A stretch of DNA of 64,000 nt from Corynebacterium lizhenjunii. GTDB taxonomy: Bacteria; Actinomycetota; Actinomycetes; Mycobacteriales; Mycobacteriaceae. Under the pieces are notes generated by a model. That model was not told the DNA's origin. It saw only the letters and a list, made by a program, of their open reading frames with translations, and ran no database searches. The DNA is taken from positions 2,232,001 to 2,296,000 of the forward strand of contig NZ_CP064954.1 of NCBI RefSeq assembly GCF_011038655.2, read 5' to 3'. Below are positions 31,857 through 41,990 of this stretch, piece by piece (position 1 is the stretch's first letter; each line of letters begins with the position of its first letter). The position numbers and the translations under genes were made by a program.

Positions 31857-33944
31857 TTAACTAGCGGCCTTCTTGCGGGTCCAGGAGTAAATGCCCGCGA
31901 TGGCGACGGCGAAGACCACCACGCCGAGGACGCTGGCAGCGGTGCCGCCGGGGAAAATCTCCAGCGGGCTGGCGCCGCCAGAGGCCGCGATGATAGCCGC
32001 GTTGACCACGCCGAAGAGGGACTCGCCCACAATCAAGCCGGTGGCCAGCAGGGTGCCGGTACGCTGCTTGAACTCGGGGTTCGGTTGGCGGGCGGCCCAG
32101 CGATCATAGAACTTACCCAGGATGGCGCCCAGCGGAATGATGATCGTCAGGGATACCGGCAGGTACATGCCCATGCCGACGGCCAGCGGGGACAGGGAGT
32201 ACTTGTCAGTGGTGGCGCGGAGGACCTCATCAATAATGATGAGCACCGCGCCAATGCCCATGCCGGTGAAGATGAGCGACCAATCCAGCGAATTATCAAA
32301 AATACCGGAGGCCACCGAGGACATCAGCGCAGCTTGCGGAGCAGCGAGTGCGTCCTCGCCGGCGCCCTCCATGCCCTGGAAGCCGAAGCCGGTGAGCATA
32401 ATTTGCAGAATCGGCGGGATAACCACGGAGCCAAACAGCACGCCGATAATCAACGCCACCTGCTGCTTCCACGGGGTGGCGCCCACCAGCTGGCCGGTCT
32501 TAAGGTCCTGGAGGTTGTCGTTAGAAATGGTGGCGATGCCAAAGACAATGGCGGCGGTGAACAGCGTATATGCCACCAAGGACAGCGGCTGCGCGTCGGT
32601 GCCGCGGGTGACGGCAGCAATCAGCAGCGAGACCGCCAAAACGGCGATAATGCCAATGGAGGAAATAGGCGAGTTAGACGCGCCAATCAGACCAGCCATA
32701 TAACCACACACAGACGCAATGACCAGGCCCAAAACCAGGGTAAAGAGCACCGAAATTGTGATAAGGACTACCTTGTGTTCCTCAATATCAGTACCCGCGA
32801 CAAAGTTCCACAACAGCCCCGCGATAGGCACCATGAGCAGCACAATCGTGCCTGCCACATACGGGAAAGGAATGTCGCGCTCTTCTACGGCGACTTCCTG
32901 GCCGGACTTACGGTTGCGCGAAGAAGCTAAGGACTGGGCGATGCCGCGCCCAATCGGCCCGGCAATTTTGATCAAGGTCCACACTGCGGCGATGGCCATG
33001 GTGCCCACGCCGATGAAGCGGATTTCGGAAGAAAAGACGGTATCAACAATATCTGCCAGCGCTGCGGTGTCCGTCGCGGCCGCTACCTCCCCCGCGTTGC
33101 GCAGCGGCAGGAGCACGAAGAAGGAAATAAACACGCCCACCAACATGGCTATACCGACGGGCAACCCCACCAGGTGGCCAACGCCAATCAGCGCCATGGA
33201 CAGCGAGGAGCCCAGCGTGGTAGCGCCCGTGCCAAACTTGAAGTAGCCCGAAACCGAGGAGGCAATGGCCTTGGTGGCCGCCAGCAGGGAGACTGCGGCA
33301 GAAACCAGGCTGCCTACCAGGATTACCCGCAAGCCCTTGGCGTTTTCGGCGGCAGGGTCGGCGGGCGCGGCACCGTCGGCAGACCTGGCACCGGCGGCGG
33401 AGGTCACACCGGCAGACCTGGCGCCATTGGCGGCATCGGCAAGCGAGGCGTCGGCGGCATCGGCAGACATGCCGGCGGAATCGCCGACCTTGAGCACCTC
33501 GGCGGCGGCCACACCTTCGGGATAGGGCAGGTCAGAGCCGGTGACCAAAGCGCGGCGCAGGGGGATGGAGTACATCACGCCCAGGATGCCGCCGATGGCG
33601 CACACCGCAGTAGTCTCCCAGAAGCTGAAACCGGTCCAATAACCGACCATCACCAGACCAGGCAGGACGAAAATGATGGCGGACAAAGTGCCGGCGGCAG
33701 ACGCGATGGTCTGCACGATGTTGTTTTCTTTGATATTGTGGCCAGCAAATTTGCGCAACACGGCCATGGAAATCACGGCTGCGGGAATGGAGGTAGCAAA
33801 CGTCAGGCCCACCTTGAGACCCAGGTAGACATTTGCGGCAGTAAAGACAAGCGTGATCAGTCCGCCGATGATGACGCCGCGCAGCGTCAGCTCGCGCAGC
33901 TCGGAGTGCTCGCGTGTGCCATCCGGGGCTAGTGGGGTAGCCAT
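31857..33944 (-). CDS. OPT-family oligopeptide transporter
   Basis: A 695-aa membrane protein with about 14-16 hydrophobic segments. N-terminal LTLRGVIIGGLITLVFTAAN, VYLGLKVGLTFATSIPAAVI and SDLPYPEGVAAAEVLK are hallmarks of bacterial OPT proteins, which import oligopeptides or metal-chelate compounds. A stretch of about 45 residues rich in Ala, Asp and Gly (near 160-205) interrupts the cytoplasmic loop after the PYPEG motif; two degenerate GCATCGGCA motifs lie in it. ATG at 33944 follows AAGGGTCTTCC. Confidence 0.92.
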   Translation of the reverse strand: MATPLAPDGTREHSELRELTLRGVIIGGLITLVFTAANVYLGLKVGLTFATSIPAAVISMAVLRKFAGHNIKENNIVQTIASAAGTLSAIIFVLPGLVMVGYWTGFSFWETTAVCAIGGILGVMYSIPLRRALVTGSDLPYPEGVAAAEVLKVGDSAGMSADAADASLADAANGARSAGVTSAAGARSADGAAPADPAAENAKGLRVILVGSLVSAAVSLLAATKAIASSVSGYFKFGTGATTLGSSLSMALIGVGHLVGLPVGIAMLVGVFISFFVLLPLRNAGEVAAATDTAALADIVDTVFSSEIRFIGVGTMAIAAVWTLIKIAGPIGRGIAQSLASSRNRKSGQEVAVEERDIPFPYVAGTIVLLMVPIAGLLWNFVAGTDIEEHKVVLITISVLFTLVLGLVIASVCGYMAGLIGASNSPISSIGIIAVLAVSLLIAAVTRGTDAQPLSLVAYTLFTAAIVFGIATISNDNLQDLKTGQLVGATPWKQQVALIIGVLFGSVVIPPILQIMLTGFGFQGMEGAGEDALAAPQAALMSSVASGIFDNSLDWSLIFTGMGIGAVLIIIDEVLRATTDKYSLSPLAVGMGMYLPVSLTIIIPLGAILGKFYDRWAARQPNPEFKQRTGTLLATGLIVGESLFGVVNAAIIAASGGASPLEIFPGGTAASVLGVVVFAVAIAGIYSWTRKKAAS

Positions 33945-34056
33945 GGAAGACCCTTTCTATTGACTAATAGTGAACACTCGAATGGTAGTCCCCGCGCGCG
34001 GAAATGCCACATCGAATATGCACATCACCGCACGTTTGGGGGATAGAGTGGGACGC

Positions 34057-35517
34057 ATGAGTTCTTCTACTACTGATACTGCCCAGGCCGTGCGCACCTT
34101 TATCGAGGCTGACCGCGAGCGCATCTTTAGCCAGCTGGCGGAGATTGTGGCCTTCAACTCCGTACACAACGAGCCCGGCTGTGAGGCCGACAATGCCGCT
34201 GCCGCGCAGTGGGTGCAGGACCGCCTGCGCGAGGCCGGGTTTGCAGTGGAGGCCATTGCCACCACCGATGGTTCCACGGCCCTGCTGGGCACCAAGTCTG
34301 CCGATGCTGCCGATGCCCCCACCGTCCTGCTCTACTCCCACTACGACGTGGTGCCCGCCGGGGACCACGCGGCGTGGGAGTCGCACCCCTTTGAGCTCAC
34401 GGAACGCCCAGGCGCGGCGGGCAACCCGCGCTGGTACGGCCGCGGGGCGGCGGATTGCAAGGGCAACCTGGTCATGCACCTGGCGGCGCTGCGCGCGGTG
34501 GAGGCCGCTGGGGGTACGCGGGTGAACGTGAAGGTGCTCATCGAGGGCTCGGAGGAGCGCGGTGGTGAAGGCCTGAGCCACCTGATTGCCACCCGCCCGG
34601 AACTTTTTGCTGCGGACGTCATCTTGATTGCCGATGCCGGCAACGCCAAAGCCGGCCAACCGACCCTAACCACGTCCTTGCGCGGCGGTGCGCAGATTGA
34701 GGTCCGCGTGGACACGTTGAGCGCAGCAGTGCACTCGGGCCAGTTTGGTGGGGCCGCGCCGGATGCCGTCAAGGCGCTGATGCGGGCGATTGATTCGCTG
34801 ACGGATGACTACGGCCGCACCGTCATTGACGGCGTGGACTGCGCGGGCGTATGGCCTGGCCAGGCCTATCCGCCGGAGGACTTTGCCGCCGATGCCCAGA
34901 TGCTGCCCGGCACCGAAATCATGGGCGCCGGGGACCCGGCCGGTGCCACCCCGGTGGCGGATATGATTTGGGCCCGCCCCGCGATAAGCGTGACTGGTTT
35001 TAGCTCCACACCGGTGGAGCAGGCCGTCAACGCGGTGCCGGCGACGGCCGCGGCGAACCTGAATCTGCGCACCCCAGCCACCATGGACCCCCAGGCCACG
35101 GCGGAGGCCGTGTGCGCGCACTTGGAAGCCCACGTGCCGTGGGGCGCGAAGCTGAGCTGGAGCATCAAGGACGCCAACCGTGGCTTCGAGACCGATCCGG
35201 ACAAGCCCGCTGCGAAGCTGCTAGCCGAGTGTTTGGCAGACGCCTACAGCGCCGGGCAGGACTCCGCGCAGGACGCCGGTCGTTCCGTCGGGCAGGGATC
35301 TGCGCAGGACGCGGCACCCGTGAGCGTCAGCGCACAGGGCATGGGCGGGTCGATTCCCCTGACGGTGGAACTCCAAGAGGCATTCCCGGAGGCCGAAATC
35401 GCGCTGTTCGGAGTGGAGGAGCCGCAGTGCACTATCCACTCCGCAAATGAATCGGTGGATCCGGAGGAGCTCAGCGCCATCGCCATCGCTGAGGCGCTGT
35501 TCCTCACGCGACTCTAA
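34057..35517 (+). CDS. M20-family dipeptidase/peptidase (zinc)
   Basis: A 486-aa metallopeptidase. Zinc and catalytic motifs: YSHYDVVPAG (metal His and adjacent Asp), WYGRGAADCKG, and EGSEERGGEG (catalytic and metal Glu). The dimerisation lid domain (HSGQFGG) follows, and a metal His is in CTIHSANE near the C-terminus. Resembles dipeptidases of the CNDP type. An insertion of repeats (GQDSAQDAGRSVGQGSAQDA) lies near residue 410. ATG 34057 is chosen from the family N-terminus; the frame opens earlier. It is divergent from the OPT transporter, so peptide import and breakdown may be linked. Confidence 0.9.
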   Translation: MSSSTTDTAQAVRTFIEADRERIFSQLAEIVAFNSVHNEPGCEADNAAAAQWVQDRLREAGFAVEAIATTDGSTALLGTKSADAADAPTVLLYSHYDVVPAGDHAAWESHPFELTERPGAAGNPRWYGRGAADCKGNLVMHLAALRAVEAAGGTRVNVKVLIEGSEERGGEGLSHLIATRPELFAADVILIADAGNAKAGQPTLTTSLRGGAQIEVRVDTLSAAVHSGQFGGAAPDAVKALMRAIDSLTDDYGRTVIDGVDCAGVWPGQAYPPEDFAADAQMLPGTEIMGAGDPAGATPVADMIWARPAISVTGFSSTPVEQAVNAVPATAAANLNLRTPATMDPQATAEAVCAHLEAHVPWGAKLSWSIKDANRGFETDPDKPAAKLLAECLADAYSAGQDSAQDAGRSVGQGSAQDAAPVSVSAQGMGGSIPLTVELQEAFPEAEIALFGVEEPQCTIHSANESVDPEELSAIAIAEALFLTRL

Positions 35518-35726
35518 CCCCGAAGGCGCAGCCCCTCGGAAGCCGTTGGCGGGAGCAAGCCGGCAGCCGTCGGCGGGAGGAAGCCGGCAGCCAGCGGCAA
35601 ATGCGCGGCGACGGGCAAGGCCCGCCCCTTTACGCCTCTTACGCACCTTTACGCAAGTGAAAAAATTACGGTACTGTGGTACCCGTTCACTACAGGCTTT
35701 AACTAAACGAGGGGTCCGCCACTGCC

Positions 35727-38700
35727 GTGCTGCTTTTGCTCATCGCCTTGCTCGCCGCATCTGTTGCAGCACCCGCGCTCATCTATTATCTAGGCCGGCC
35801 GGCCTTTGGACTCATCGCGCTGGTTCCCGGCGCGGGATTCTTCTGGGTCCTCAACCTCTTCCATACCGGGGCGTTCGCCAACGGCGCCGCCTTGGAGGCC
35901 ACGTACCGGTGGATGCCCAGCGCCCACCTGGAGTTTGGCTTCCGCATGGACGCACTGGCCGGCCTGTTTGCCCTGATTATTTTGGGCGTGGGCACGCTTA
36001 TCCTGTTGTATTGCTGGGGGTATTTCGACCACACCCCGCGGCGCCTGACCATGTTCGGCGCCCAAATGTCCGGCTTTGCCGCCGCGATGTACGGGCTGGT
36101 TATCGCAGATAACTTCCTGCTGCTCTACGTCTTCTGGGAAATCACCTCCCTGCTGTCGTTCTTGCTGGTCAGCTACTATGGGGAGCGCGCGAGCTCCCGG
36201 CGTTCGGCGCAGCAGGCGTTCATGGTTACCGTCCTGGGCGGCCTGGCCATGCTGCTGGGCATGATTGGCTTTGGCCGCCAGACTGGGGTGTGGAACTTCA
36301 GCGGGATCGCCACCCTGGATGTTGATATCACCGCCACGCCGTTCATCACGTCGTCGATTGTGTTGGTCCTGGCCGGCGCGCTGACCAAGTCCGCGATTGC
36401 CCCGGCGCACTTCTGGCTGCCAGGGGCAATGGCCGCACCTACACCGGTTTCGGCTTACCTTCACTCCGCGGCGATGGTCAAGGCAGGCATCTACCTTATT
36501 GCCCGCCTGGCCCCGGAGTTGCATGAGGTTGCCACCTGGCATCTGGTGGTAATCCCGGCCGGTTTGTTCACCATGCTGCTGGGCGGTTGGATGGCCCTCA
36601 AGCAGCGCGATCTGAAGCTGGTGTTGGCCTATGGCACGGTCTCGCAGCTGGGCTTCATCATGTCGGTCGTGGCCATCGGCTCGCGCGAGGCTATGCTCGC
36701 GGGCTTGGCGCTGACCTTCGCGCATTCCCTGTTCAAGGCCGCCCTGTTTATGGTGGTGGGCGCGATTGACCACGTGACGGGGACCAGGGACATCGGCAAG
36801 CTTAGCGGCCTGTGGCGGCGCGCGCCCATCCTGCTGGTGATTTCTGTGGTCTCCGGGCTGTCCATGGCTGGCGTGCCCCCGCTGCTGGGTTTTGTGGCTA
36901 AGGAGACGGTGCTGGAGGCCGTGATGGCTGAGGAGCTGCTGGTGGGCATGCCACGCAACATGATGTTGGTGGCCATTGTGCTGGGCTCCATGCTGACCAT
37001 GGCTTATACCTTGCGTTTCCTGTGGGGGGCGTTTGCTACCAAGTCTGCCGATGCCCCCAGTGGCTCCACCGAGCACCCCGGCCTGTCGCCTGCTGTGGCT
37101 GGCATGCACGCCGTTGGTCCGCTGCTGTGGATTCCCCCCGCGGTGCTCACGGCGCTGACCATCTTCTTCGGGCTTAACCCGGGCCCGCTCAGCGGCGCCA
37201 TCAATGCGCACCTGAACAATATCTTCGGTCCAGACGCGCACGGCTACCTGGCCTTGTGGCATGGATTTACCCCGGCACTGGGAATCTCTGTGGTCATTAT
37301 CGTGGCCGGTTGTGTGCTGCACTGGCAGCGCGACCTGCTGGCCAAGGCCCAGTTTGAAACCCCGGCACTGGGCTCTGCGGATAACGCCTATGACTTTGTG
37401 TTGGCACAGCTGCGCACGTGGTCGCTGCGCATTACTGCGTCCACGCAGCGCGGTTCCCTGCAGGCGAGCCTGACCACCATTTTCATCTGCTTCATCCTGA
37501 TTACCACCATCGCGCTGATTAGTGGGGACCTCACGGATGTGCGCATGATCATTGCAGATAACCCGTGGCAGGCTATCGCGGCGTTTATCATCATCGCCGC
37601 TGCCGTGGCCGCGACTGTCATGCACAACCGCCTCTCCGCAGTGCTGGTGGTTGGCGTAACCGGCTACGCGATGGCGGCGATTTTCGCCCTGCACGGCGCA
37701 CCGGACTTGGCGCTGACCCAGCTGCTGGTGGAGACCATCGTGGTGGTCATCTTCATGCTGGTGCTGCGCAAGATGCCGGCCAACGTAGACTGGCGCCCGG
37801 AGCCCTCGCGCAATCGCCTGCGCGCGTGGCTATCCGTGGCCACCGGTCTAGCCACCGTGCTAGTGGGCTTGTTCGCCATCAATGCGCGCGTATCCCGGCC
37901 CATCTCGGAATACATGCCAGAGCTGGCCAAGGAGATAGGCCACGGCGCAAACGCCGTCAACGTGCTGCTGGTGGACATGCGTGCATGGGATACCTTTGGG
38001 GAAATCACCGTATTAGTCATCGCCGCCACCGGCGTGGCCTCCCTGATCTACCGCACCCAGTCCTTTACCCGCGCCTCGCGCCGGCCCACCCTGCAAGTCA
38101 CCGGCCGGCGCTGGTTGGCTGCCGGATCCGAGTCCGAGCAGCAACAAAACCGCTCCCTCATGGTGGACGTGGCCACCCGCGTGCTCTTCCCCTCCATCAT
38201 GGCGCTATCGCTGTACTTCTTCTTCGCCGGCCACAACGCCCCCGGCGGCGGATTCGCCGGCGGCCTGGTCGCCGCCCTGGCGCTCACCCTGCGCTACCTG
38301 GCCGGCGGGCGCCAAGAACTCGAAGAGGCCCTGCCCATCGACGCCTCCCGCCTCCTAGGCAGCGGGCTTATCATCTCCGCCATCGCCGCCATAGTGCCCA
38401 TGGGCTTTGGCCACCCGCCGCTAACCTCCGGCTACACCAGCGTGGACATACCGCTTATCGGCGGAGTCTCCCTGCCATCTGCCCTGGTCTTTGACGCCGG
38501 CGTCTACCTGATTGTGGTGGGCTTGATTAAACAAATCCTCGACTCCCTGGGCATCAAGCTCGACGAGGAAGAAGAAGCCCGCAAGCAGCGCGCTCGCGAC
38601 CGCAAGCGCTCCCTTGCCCGCCAACAACAACGCTCCGCAGGGGTTAGCTCCACCCGGGAACCGGTGGGGGTGCGCGGCGGTGGGGCTGCGGGGGCATCGG

Positions 38701-38786
38701 CAAGCTCAGGCACCAGCCCTATCACCGGAACATTCCGGGCCATCCCCACCCACCACCAGCCACAGGAGGAGACCAATGGAAGCTAA
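35727..38786 (+). CDS. mrpA: Na+/H+ antiporter subunit A, MrpA fused with MrpB domain
   Basis: A 1019-aa subunit of the multi-protein Mrp cation/proton antiporter in the cytoplasmic membrane. The NuoL-like proton channel part has FWEITSLLSFLLVSYYG and KSAIAPAHFWLPGAMAAPTPVSAYLHSAAMVKAG-type sequence. A DUF4040-like segment is near 635-690, and a C-terminal MrpB domain near 810-930 (FFFAGHNAPGGGFAGGLVAA). The start is GTG 35727. TTTACG and TACTGT 18 bp apart near 35650-35680 may form the promoter, next to the palindrome GGTACTGTGGTACC. The last 11 bases overlap mrpC. The C-terminal tail contains a dispersed GCATCGGCAAGCT copy. Confidence 0.95.
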   Translation: MLLLLIALLAASVAAPALIYYLGRPAFGLIALVPGAGFFWVLNLFHTGAFANGAALEATYRWMPSAHLEFGFRMDALAGLFALIILGVGTLILLYCWGYFDHTPRRLTMFGAQMSGFAAAMYGLVIADNFLLLYVFWEITSLLSFLLVSYYGERASSRRSAQQAFMVTVLGGLAMLLGMIGFGRQTGVWNFSGIATLDVDITATPFITSSIVLVLAGALTKSAIAPAHFWLPGAMAAPTPVSAYLHSAAMVKAGIYLIARLAPELHEVATWHLVVIPAGLFTMLLGGWMALKQRDLKLVLAYGTVSQLGFIMSVVAIGSREAMLAGLALTFAHSLFKAALFMVVGAIDHVTGTRDIGKLSGLWRRAPILLVISVVSGLSMAGVPPLLGFVAKETVLEAVMAEELLVGMPRNMMLVAIVLGSMLTMAYTLRFLWGAFATKSADAPSGSTEHPGLSPAVAGMHAVGPLLWIPPAVLTALTIFFGLNPGPLSGAINAHLNNIFGPDAHGYLALWHGFTPALGISVVIIVAGCVLHWQRDLLAKAQFETPALGSADNAYDFVLAQLRTWSLRITASTQRGSLQASLTTIFICFILITTIALISGDLTDVRMIIADNPWQAIAAFIIIAAAVAATVMHNRLSAVLVVGVTGYAMAAIFALHGAPDLALTQLLVETIVVVIFMLVLRKMPANVDWRPEPSRNRLRAWLSVATGLATVLVGLFAINARVSRPISEYMPELAKEIGHGANAVNVLLVDMRAWDTFGEITVLVIAATGVASLIYRTQSFTRASRRPTLQVTGRRWLAAGSESEQQQNRSLMVDVATRVLFPSIMALSLYFFFAGHNAPGGGFAGGLVAALALTLRYLAGGRQELEEALPIDASRLLGSGLIISAIAAIVPMGFGHPPLTSGYTSVDIPLIGGVSLPSALVFDAGVYLIVVGLIKQILDSLGIKLDEEEEARKQRARDRKRSLARQQQRSAGVSSTREPVGVRGGGAAGASASSGTSPITGTFRAIPTHHQPQEETNGS

Positions 38787-39279
38787 CCTCATGCTGCTTC
38801 TGGCCACCGGCGCCCTGGTGGCGGCGGGCGTGTACCTACTGCTCGACCGCGCGATGACCAAGATGCTCATGGGCATCCTCCTCATCGGCAACGGGGCAAA
38901 CCTACTCATGCTACAAGCCGGCGGACCGCCCGGCTCCCCGCCAATTATGGGCCGCGATGTTGCCCCCTACGGCGAGCGGATTGCAGACCCGCTGGCGCAG
39001 GGCATGATACTGACGGCAATTGTTATTTCCATGGCGCTGACCGCGTTCATCCTCACCCTGGCATACCGTCAGTACCGCTACCGCTCCGCGGACATTATCG
39101 AAGACGACACTGAGGATGCCGCCATCGCCGCCATCGCCACCAAGGCCCCGGCCAGCGCCAGCGCAGACATGGACGCCTCCGCGGACCCAGCCACCGGGCG
39201 CGCCACCAAGCAAGGCGATAGCTTTGGCCCGCGCTTTTTTGAAGGCCCCGTCGAAGACGCCACGGGAGGCCAGCGATGA
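38776..39279 (+). CDS. mrpC: Na+/H+ antiporter subunit MrpC
   Basis: A 167-aa NuoK-like subunit with three TM segments (MLLLATGALVAAGVYLLL, ILLIGNGANLLML, GMILTAIVISMALTAFILTL). It is longer than the usual 110-120 residues because of a soluble tail after residue 110 rich in Ala and Asp. ATG 38776 follows AGGAGGAGACCA and overlaps the mrpA end. Confidence 0.93.
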   Translation: MEANLMLLLATGALVAAGVYLLLDRAMTKMLMGILLIGNGANLLMLQAGGPPGSPPIMGRDVAPYGERIADPLAQGMILTAIVISMALTAFILTLAYRQYRYRSADIIEDDTEDAAIAAIATKAPASASADMDASADPATGRATKQGDSFGPRFFEGPVEDATGGQR

Positions 39280-41201
39280 GCGACTCCCTGCACCCCTTCG
39301 TAGACGCGCTGCTGCCGTGGGTCAGCTACCTGATCCCGCTGCCGATTCTCATCCCGGCCGTCGCCGCCGCCCTGGCGCTGCTGCTGGGGCGTACTCCCAG
39401 GTTGCAACGCGTGCTGGCATTCTTCTCCTTGCTTGCCAATGCCGTGGTGGCCGCCGCCCTGATTGTGATCGCCGACGTCGCCGGCATCCAGACCCTGCAG
39501 CTAGGCGGATGGGACGCGCCCATTGGCATCACGCTGGTCGCTGACCGGCTCAGCGCCATGATGCTCTTTACCTCCTCCGTCGTGCTCTTTAGCGTGATGT
39601 GGTACGCCATCAGCCAGGGCCTGCGCGACGGCGGCAAAGAAGACCCCGTCGCCGTATTCCAGCCCACCTACATGCTGCTGAGCATGGGCATTAACGTCTC
39701 CTTCCTAGCCGGAGATTTGTTCAACCTCTACGTCGGTTTCGAGATTTTCCTGGTGGCCTCCTACGTGCTGCTCACCCTAGGCGCCTCCCCACAACGCGTG
39801 CGCGCCGGCGTGGTCTACGTGATGGTCTCCATGGCCTCATCCCTGGTCTTCGTGCTGGGCCTGGCCCTGGTCTACGCCGCCGTGGGCACCATGAACATGG
39901 CCCAAATCGGCCTGCGCATGGAAGAAATCCCGGCCGGCACGCGCACCGCCATCTTCGGCGTGCTGCTGATTGCCTTTGGCATCAAGGCGGCCGTGGTGCC
40001 GCTGGATGCCTGGCTGCCAGATAGCTACCCCACCGCCCCGGCCCTGGTCACCGCCGTCTTCGCCGGCCTGCTGACCAAAGTGGGCGTGTACGCAATCATC
40101 CGCATGCGCACCTCCGTGTTTAGCGACGGCAGCCTAGATACCCTCTTTTTGTGGGTCGCGCTCGCAACAATGATCATCGGTATCTTAGGCGCCATGGCGC
40201 AAACGGACATCAAACGTATCTTGTCCTTTACCCTGGTCAGCCACATCGGATACATGATCTTCGGCGTGGGCCTAGGCTCCGCCCAAGGCCTTTCCGGCGC
40301 CATCTTCTACGCCATCCACCACATTCTGGTCCAGACCACCCTCTTCCTGGTCGTCGGCCTGATTGAGCGCCAAGCAGGCACGTCCTCCCTGCGGCGCCTG
40401 GGCTCGCTGCTCTACTCCGCCCCGCTGATCGCCATCTTGTACTTCATTCCCGCCATGAACCTGGGCGGCATCCCGCCGTTCTCCGGCTTCCTGGGCAAAG
40501 TCATCCTCCTCCAGGCCGGCGCCAACGAGGGCTCCTGGCTGGCGTGGGTGCTTATCATCGGCGCCGTGGTGACCTCCCTGCTCACCCTCTACGTCATGGT
40601 GCTGGTGTGGGCCAAAGGCTTCCAGCGCGACCGTGCCGATGCCCCCGAAGGCCACCTGGCCCAAGCCCGTCCCGCTCCCCTGGGCGATGTCACCGACGAA
40701 GTCGAGTTCGACGAGCGCGCCGACGTGGGCAAACTCCCCTTCGGCATGGTGGCATCCACCACTTTGCTGGTGGTGGCATCACTATCCATCACCGTACTGG
40801 CCGGGCCCATCTCCGGCGTGACCTCGCGTGCCGCGGAGTCCGCCCAAGACACCCGCAATTACCGCGAAGCAGTCCTGGGCCCCGACTTCGACGCTGCGGC
40901 TGGCTCGGCTGGCCCGGCAGGCAGCAGCGCGGCCGGCAACGACGCAAACGGCAGCGCGGCCGGCAGCGGCGCGGGCAGCCCGGCTGGCGCTGACAGTGAC
41001 GGTGACGGCGGCATCGGCAAGCAAGAGCGCAAACCCGGGCGCACGCTGGATGCCCCGGAACAAAACACCGGCGGCAGCGACAGCCTGGACCGCCGCAGCA
41101 CCCCGCTGCCAGACCCGGCGCCCGGCATTTCCACCGCACCCGTGACCCCCTCCCCCACCCCGGTTAGCACCGCGCCCGCGAAGGAGGACCTCCATGGCTA
41201 A
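39276..41201 (+). CDS. mrpD: Na+/H+ antiporter subunit MrpD
   Basis: A 641-aa NuoM/N-like proton channel subunit (GDLFNLYVGFEIFLVASYVL, KAAVVPLDAWLPDSYPTAPA, HHILVQTTLFLVVGL). The usual length is about 500. The extra part is a C-terminal tail after residue 530, rich in Gly/Ala/Ser and then Pro/Thr, of unknown role. Its start ATGA overlaps the mrpC stop and its end overlaps mrpE by 8 bp. Confidence 0.95.
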   Translation: MSDSLHPFVDALLPWVSYLIPLPILIPAVAAALALLLGRTPRLQRVLAFFSLLANAVVAAALIVIADVAGIQTLQLGGWDAPIGITLVADRLSAMMLFTSSVVLFSVMWYAISQGLRDGGKEDPVAVFQPTYMLLSMGINVSFLAGDLFNLYVGFEIFLVASYVLLTLGASPQRVRAGVVYVMVSMASSLVFVLGLALVYAAVGTMNMAQIGLRMEEIPAGTRTAIFGVLLIAFGIKAAVVPLDAWLPDSYPTAPALVTAVFAGLLTKVGVYAIIRMRTSVFSDGSLDTLFLWVALATMIIGILGAMAQTDIKRILSFTLVSHIGYMIFGVGLGSAQGLSGAIFYAIHHILVQTTLFLVVGLIERQAGTSSLRRLGSLLYSAPLIAILYFIPAMNLGGIPPFSGFLGKVILLQAGANEGSWLAWVLIIGAVVTSLLTLYVMVLVWAKGFQRDRADAPEGHLAQARPAPLGDVTDEVEFDERADVGKLPFGMVASTTLLVVASLSITVLAGPISGVTSRAAESAQDTRNYREAVLGPDFDAAAGSAGPAGSSAAGNDANGSAAGSGAGSPAGADSDGDGGIGKQERKPGRTLDAPEQNTGGSDSLDRRSTPLPDPAPGISTAPVTPSPTPVSTAPAKEDLHG

Positions 41202-41712
41202 ACTCAGCGGCCTCAAACACCGCTTCCACCCGCTCTTCGTCCTGTGGCTCACCATCATGTGGTGCCTGCTAATGGGCGAGGTCTCCGTAGCCAACATCGT
41301 GGGCGGCATCCTCGTCGGACTGGCAGTCACCATGGCGCTGCCCCTGCCAGCCATGCCGCTATCCGGCCTGGACATCTCCTGGGGACTGCTGGCGCGCTTC
41401 ATCCTGGTATGGATTGGCGAGTTCTTCCAAGCTTCCGTCAAAGTTGCCTGGCTGGCGCTACGCCCGGCCGCCCCGCCGAAGACCGCGATTCTCACCGTCC
41501 CCATGCGCGTGGACAGCGAATTTGTCCTCGCCCTGTCCGTCATGCTCTACAACCTGCAGCCCGGCGGGGCTGTGACCGACATCGACATCGCCTCGCGGCA
41601 ACTGACCGTGCACATACTCGACGCAGACAACCCGCAAGCAATCGCGCGCGAACTCGCCGCCATCGCGCGGCTAGAAAAGTCAATGATCCACATCTTTGAA
41701 AGGACGGTTTAG
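41194..41712 (+). CDS. mrpE: Na+/H+ antiporter subunit MrpE
   Basis: A 172-aa membrane subunit with N-terminal TM segments (FVLWLTIMWCLLMGEVSVAN) and the conserved NSITLTPGT-like region, here ALSVMLYNLQPGGAVTDID, which has lost the usual motif wording. It overlaps mrpD by 8 bp and abuts mrpF. Confidence 0.9.
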   Translation: MAKLSGLKHRFHPLFVLWLTIMWCLLMGEVSVANIVGGILVGLAVTMALPLPAMPLSGLDISWGLLARFILVWIGEFFQASVKVAWLALRPAAPPKTAILTVPMRVDSEFVLALSVMLYNLQPGGAVTDIDIASRQLTVHILDADNPQAIARELAAIARLEKSMIHIFERTV

Positions 41713-41988
41713 ATGGACCCCAGTTTGTACAACATCGGACTGACAGTGGCCGCGGTGCTCATCACGGTGTCCTTTCTGATCACCACGTGGCGGATTATTG
41801 TCGGCCCCAACTCGCTAGACCGCCTGGTGGGCATGGACGGCTTCGTGGCCATGTTCCAGTGCGCCATGGCCACCTACATCTGCTACTCGCTCAATACCAC
41901 CGTAGTCAACGCCATGCTGGTGGTGGCCCTTTTGGGCTTCATCTCCACCGTGGCCGTGACCCGCTACCGCCGAAGGGACGTGCAATAA
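41713..41988 (+). CDS. mrpF: Na+/H+ antiporter subunit MrpF
   Basis: A 91-aa subunit with three TM segments (LTVAAVLITVSFLITTWRII, FVAMFQCAMATYICY, AMLVVALLGFISTVAVTRY) and the family motif GPNSLDRLVGMD. It directly follows the mrpE stop. Confidence 0.93.
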   Translation: MDPSLYNIGLTVAAVLITVSFLITTWRIIVGPNSLDRLVGMDGFVAMFQCAMATYICYSLNTTVVNAMLVVALLGFISTVAVTRYRRRDVQ

Positions 41989-41990
41989 CC

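Noticed and set aside
31594..31860. 88-codon frame across the second 38-bp repeat and the long hairpin
   Set aside because: No binding site, composition atypical, and it runs through a repeat and a hairpin.
35790..37694. 634-codon minus-strand frame opposite mrpA
   Set aside because: Composition is His/Gln/Arg-rich as expected for the reverse of a hydrophobic GC-rich gene; mrpA on the plus strand is certain.
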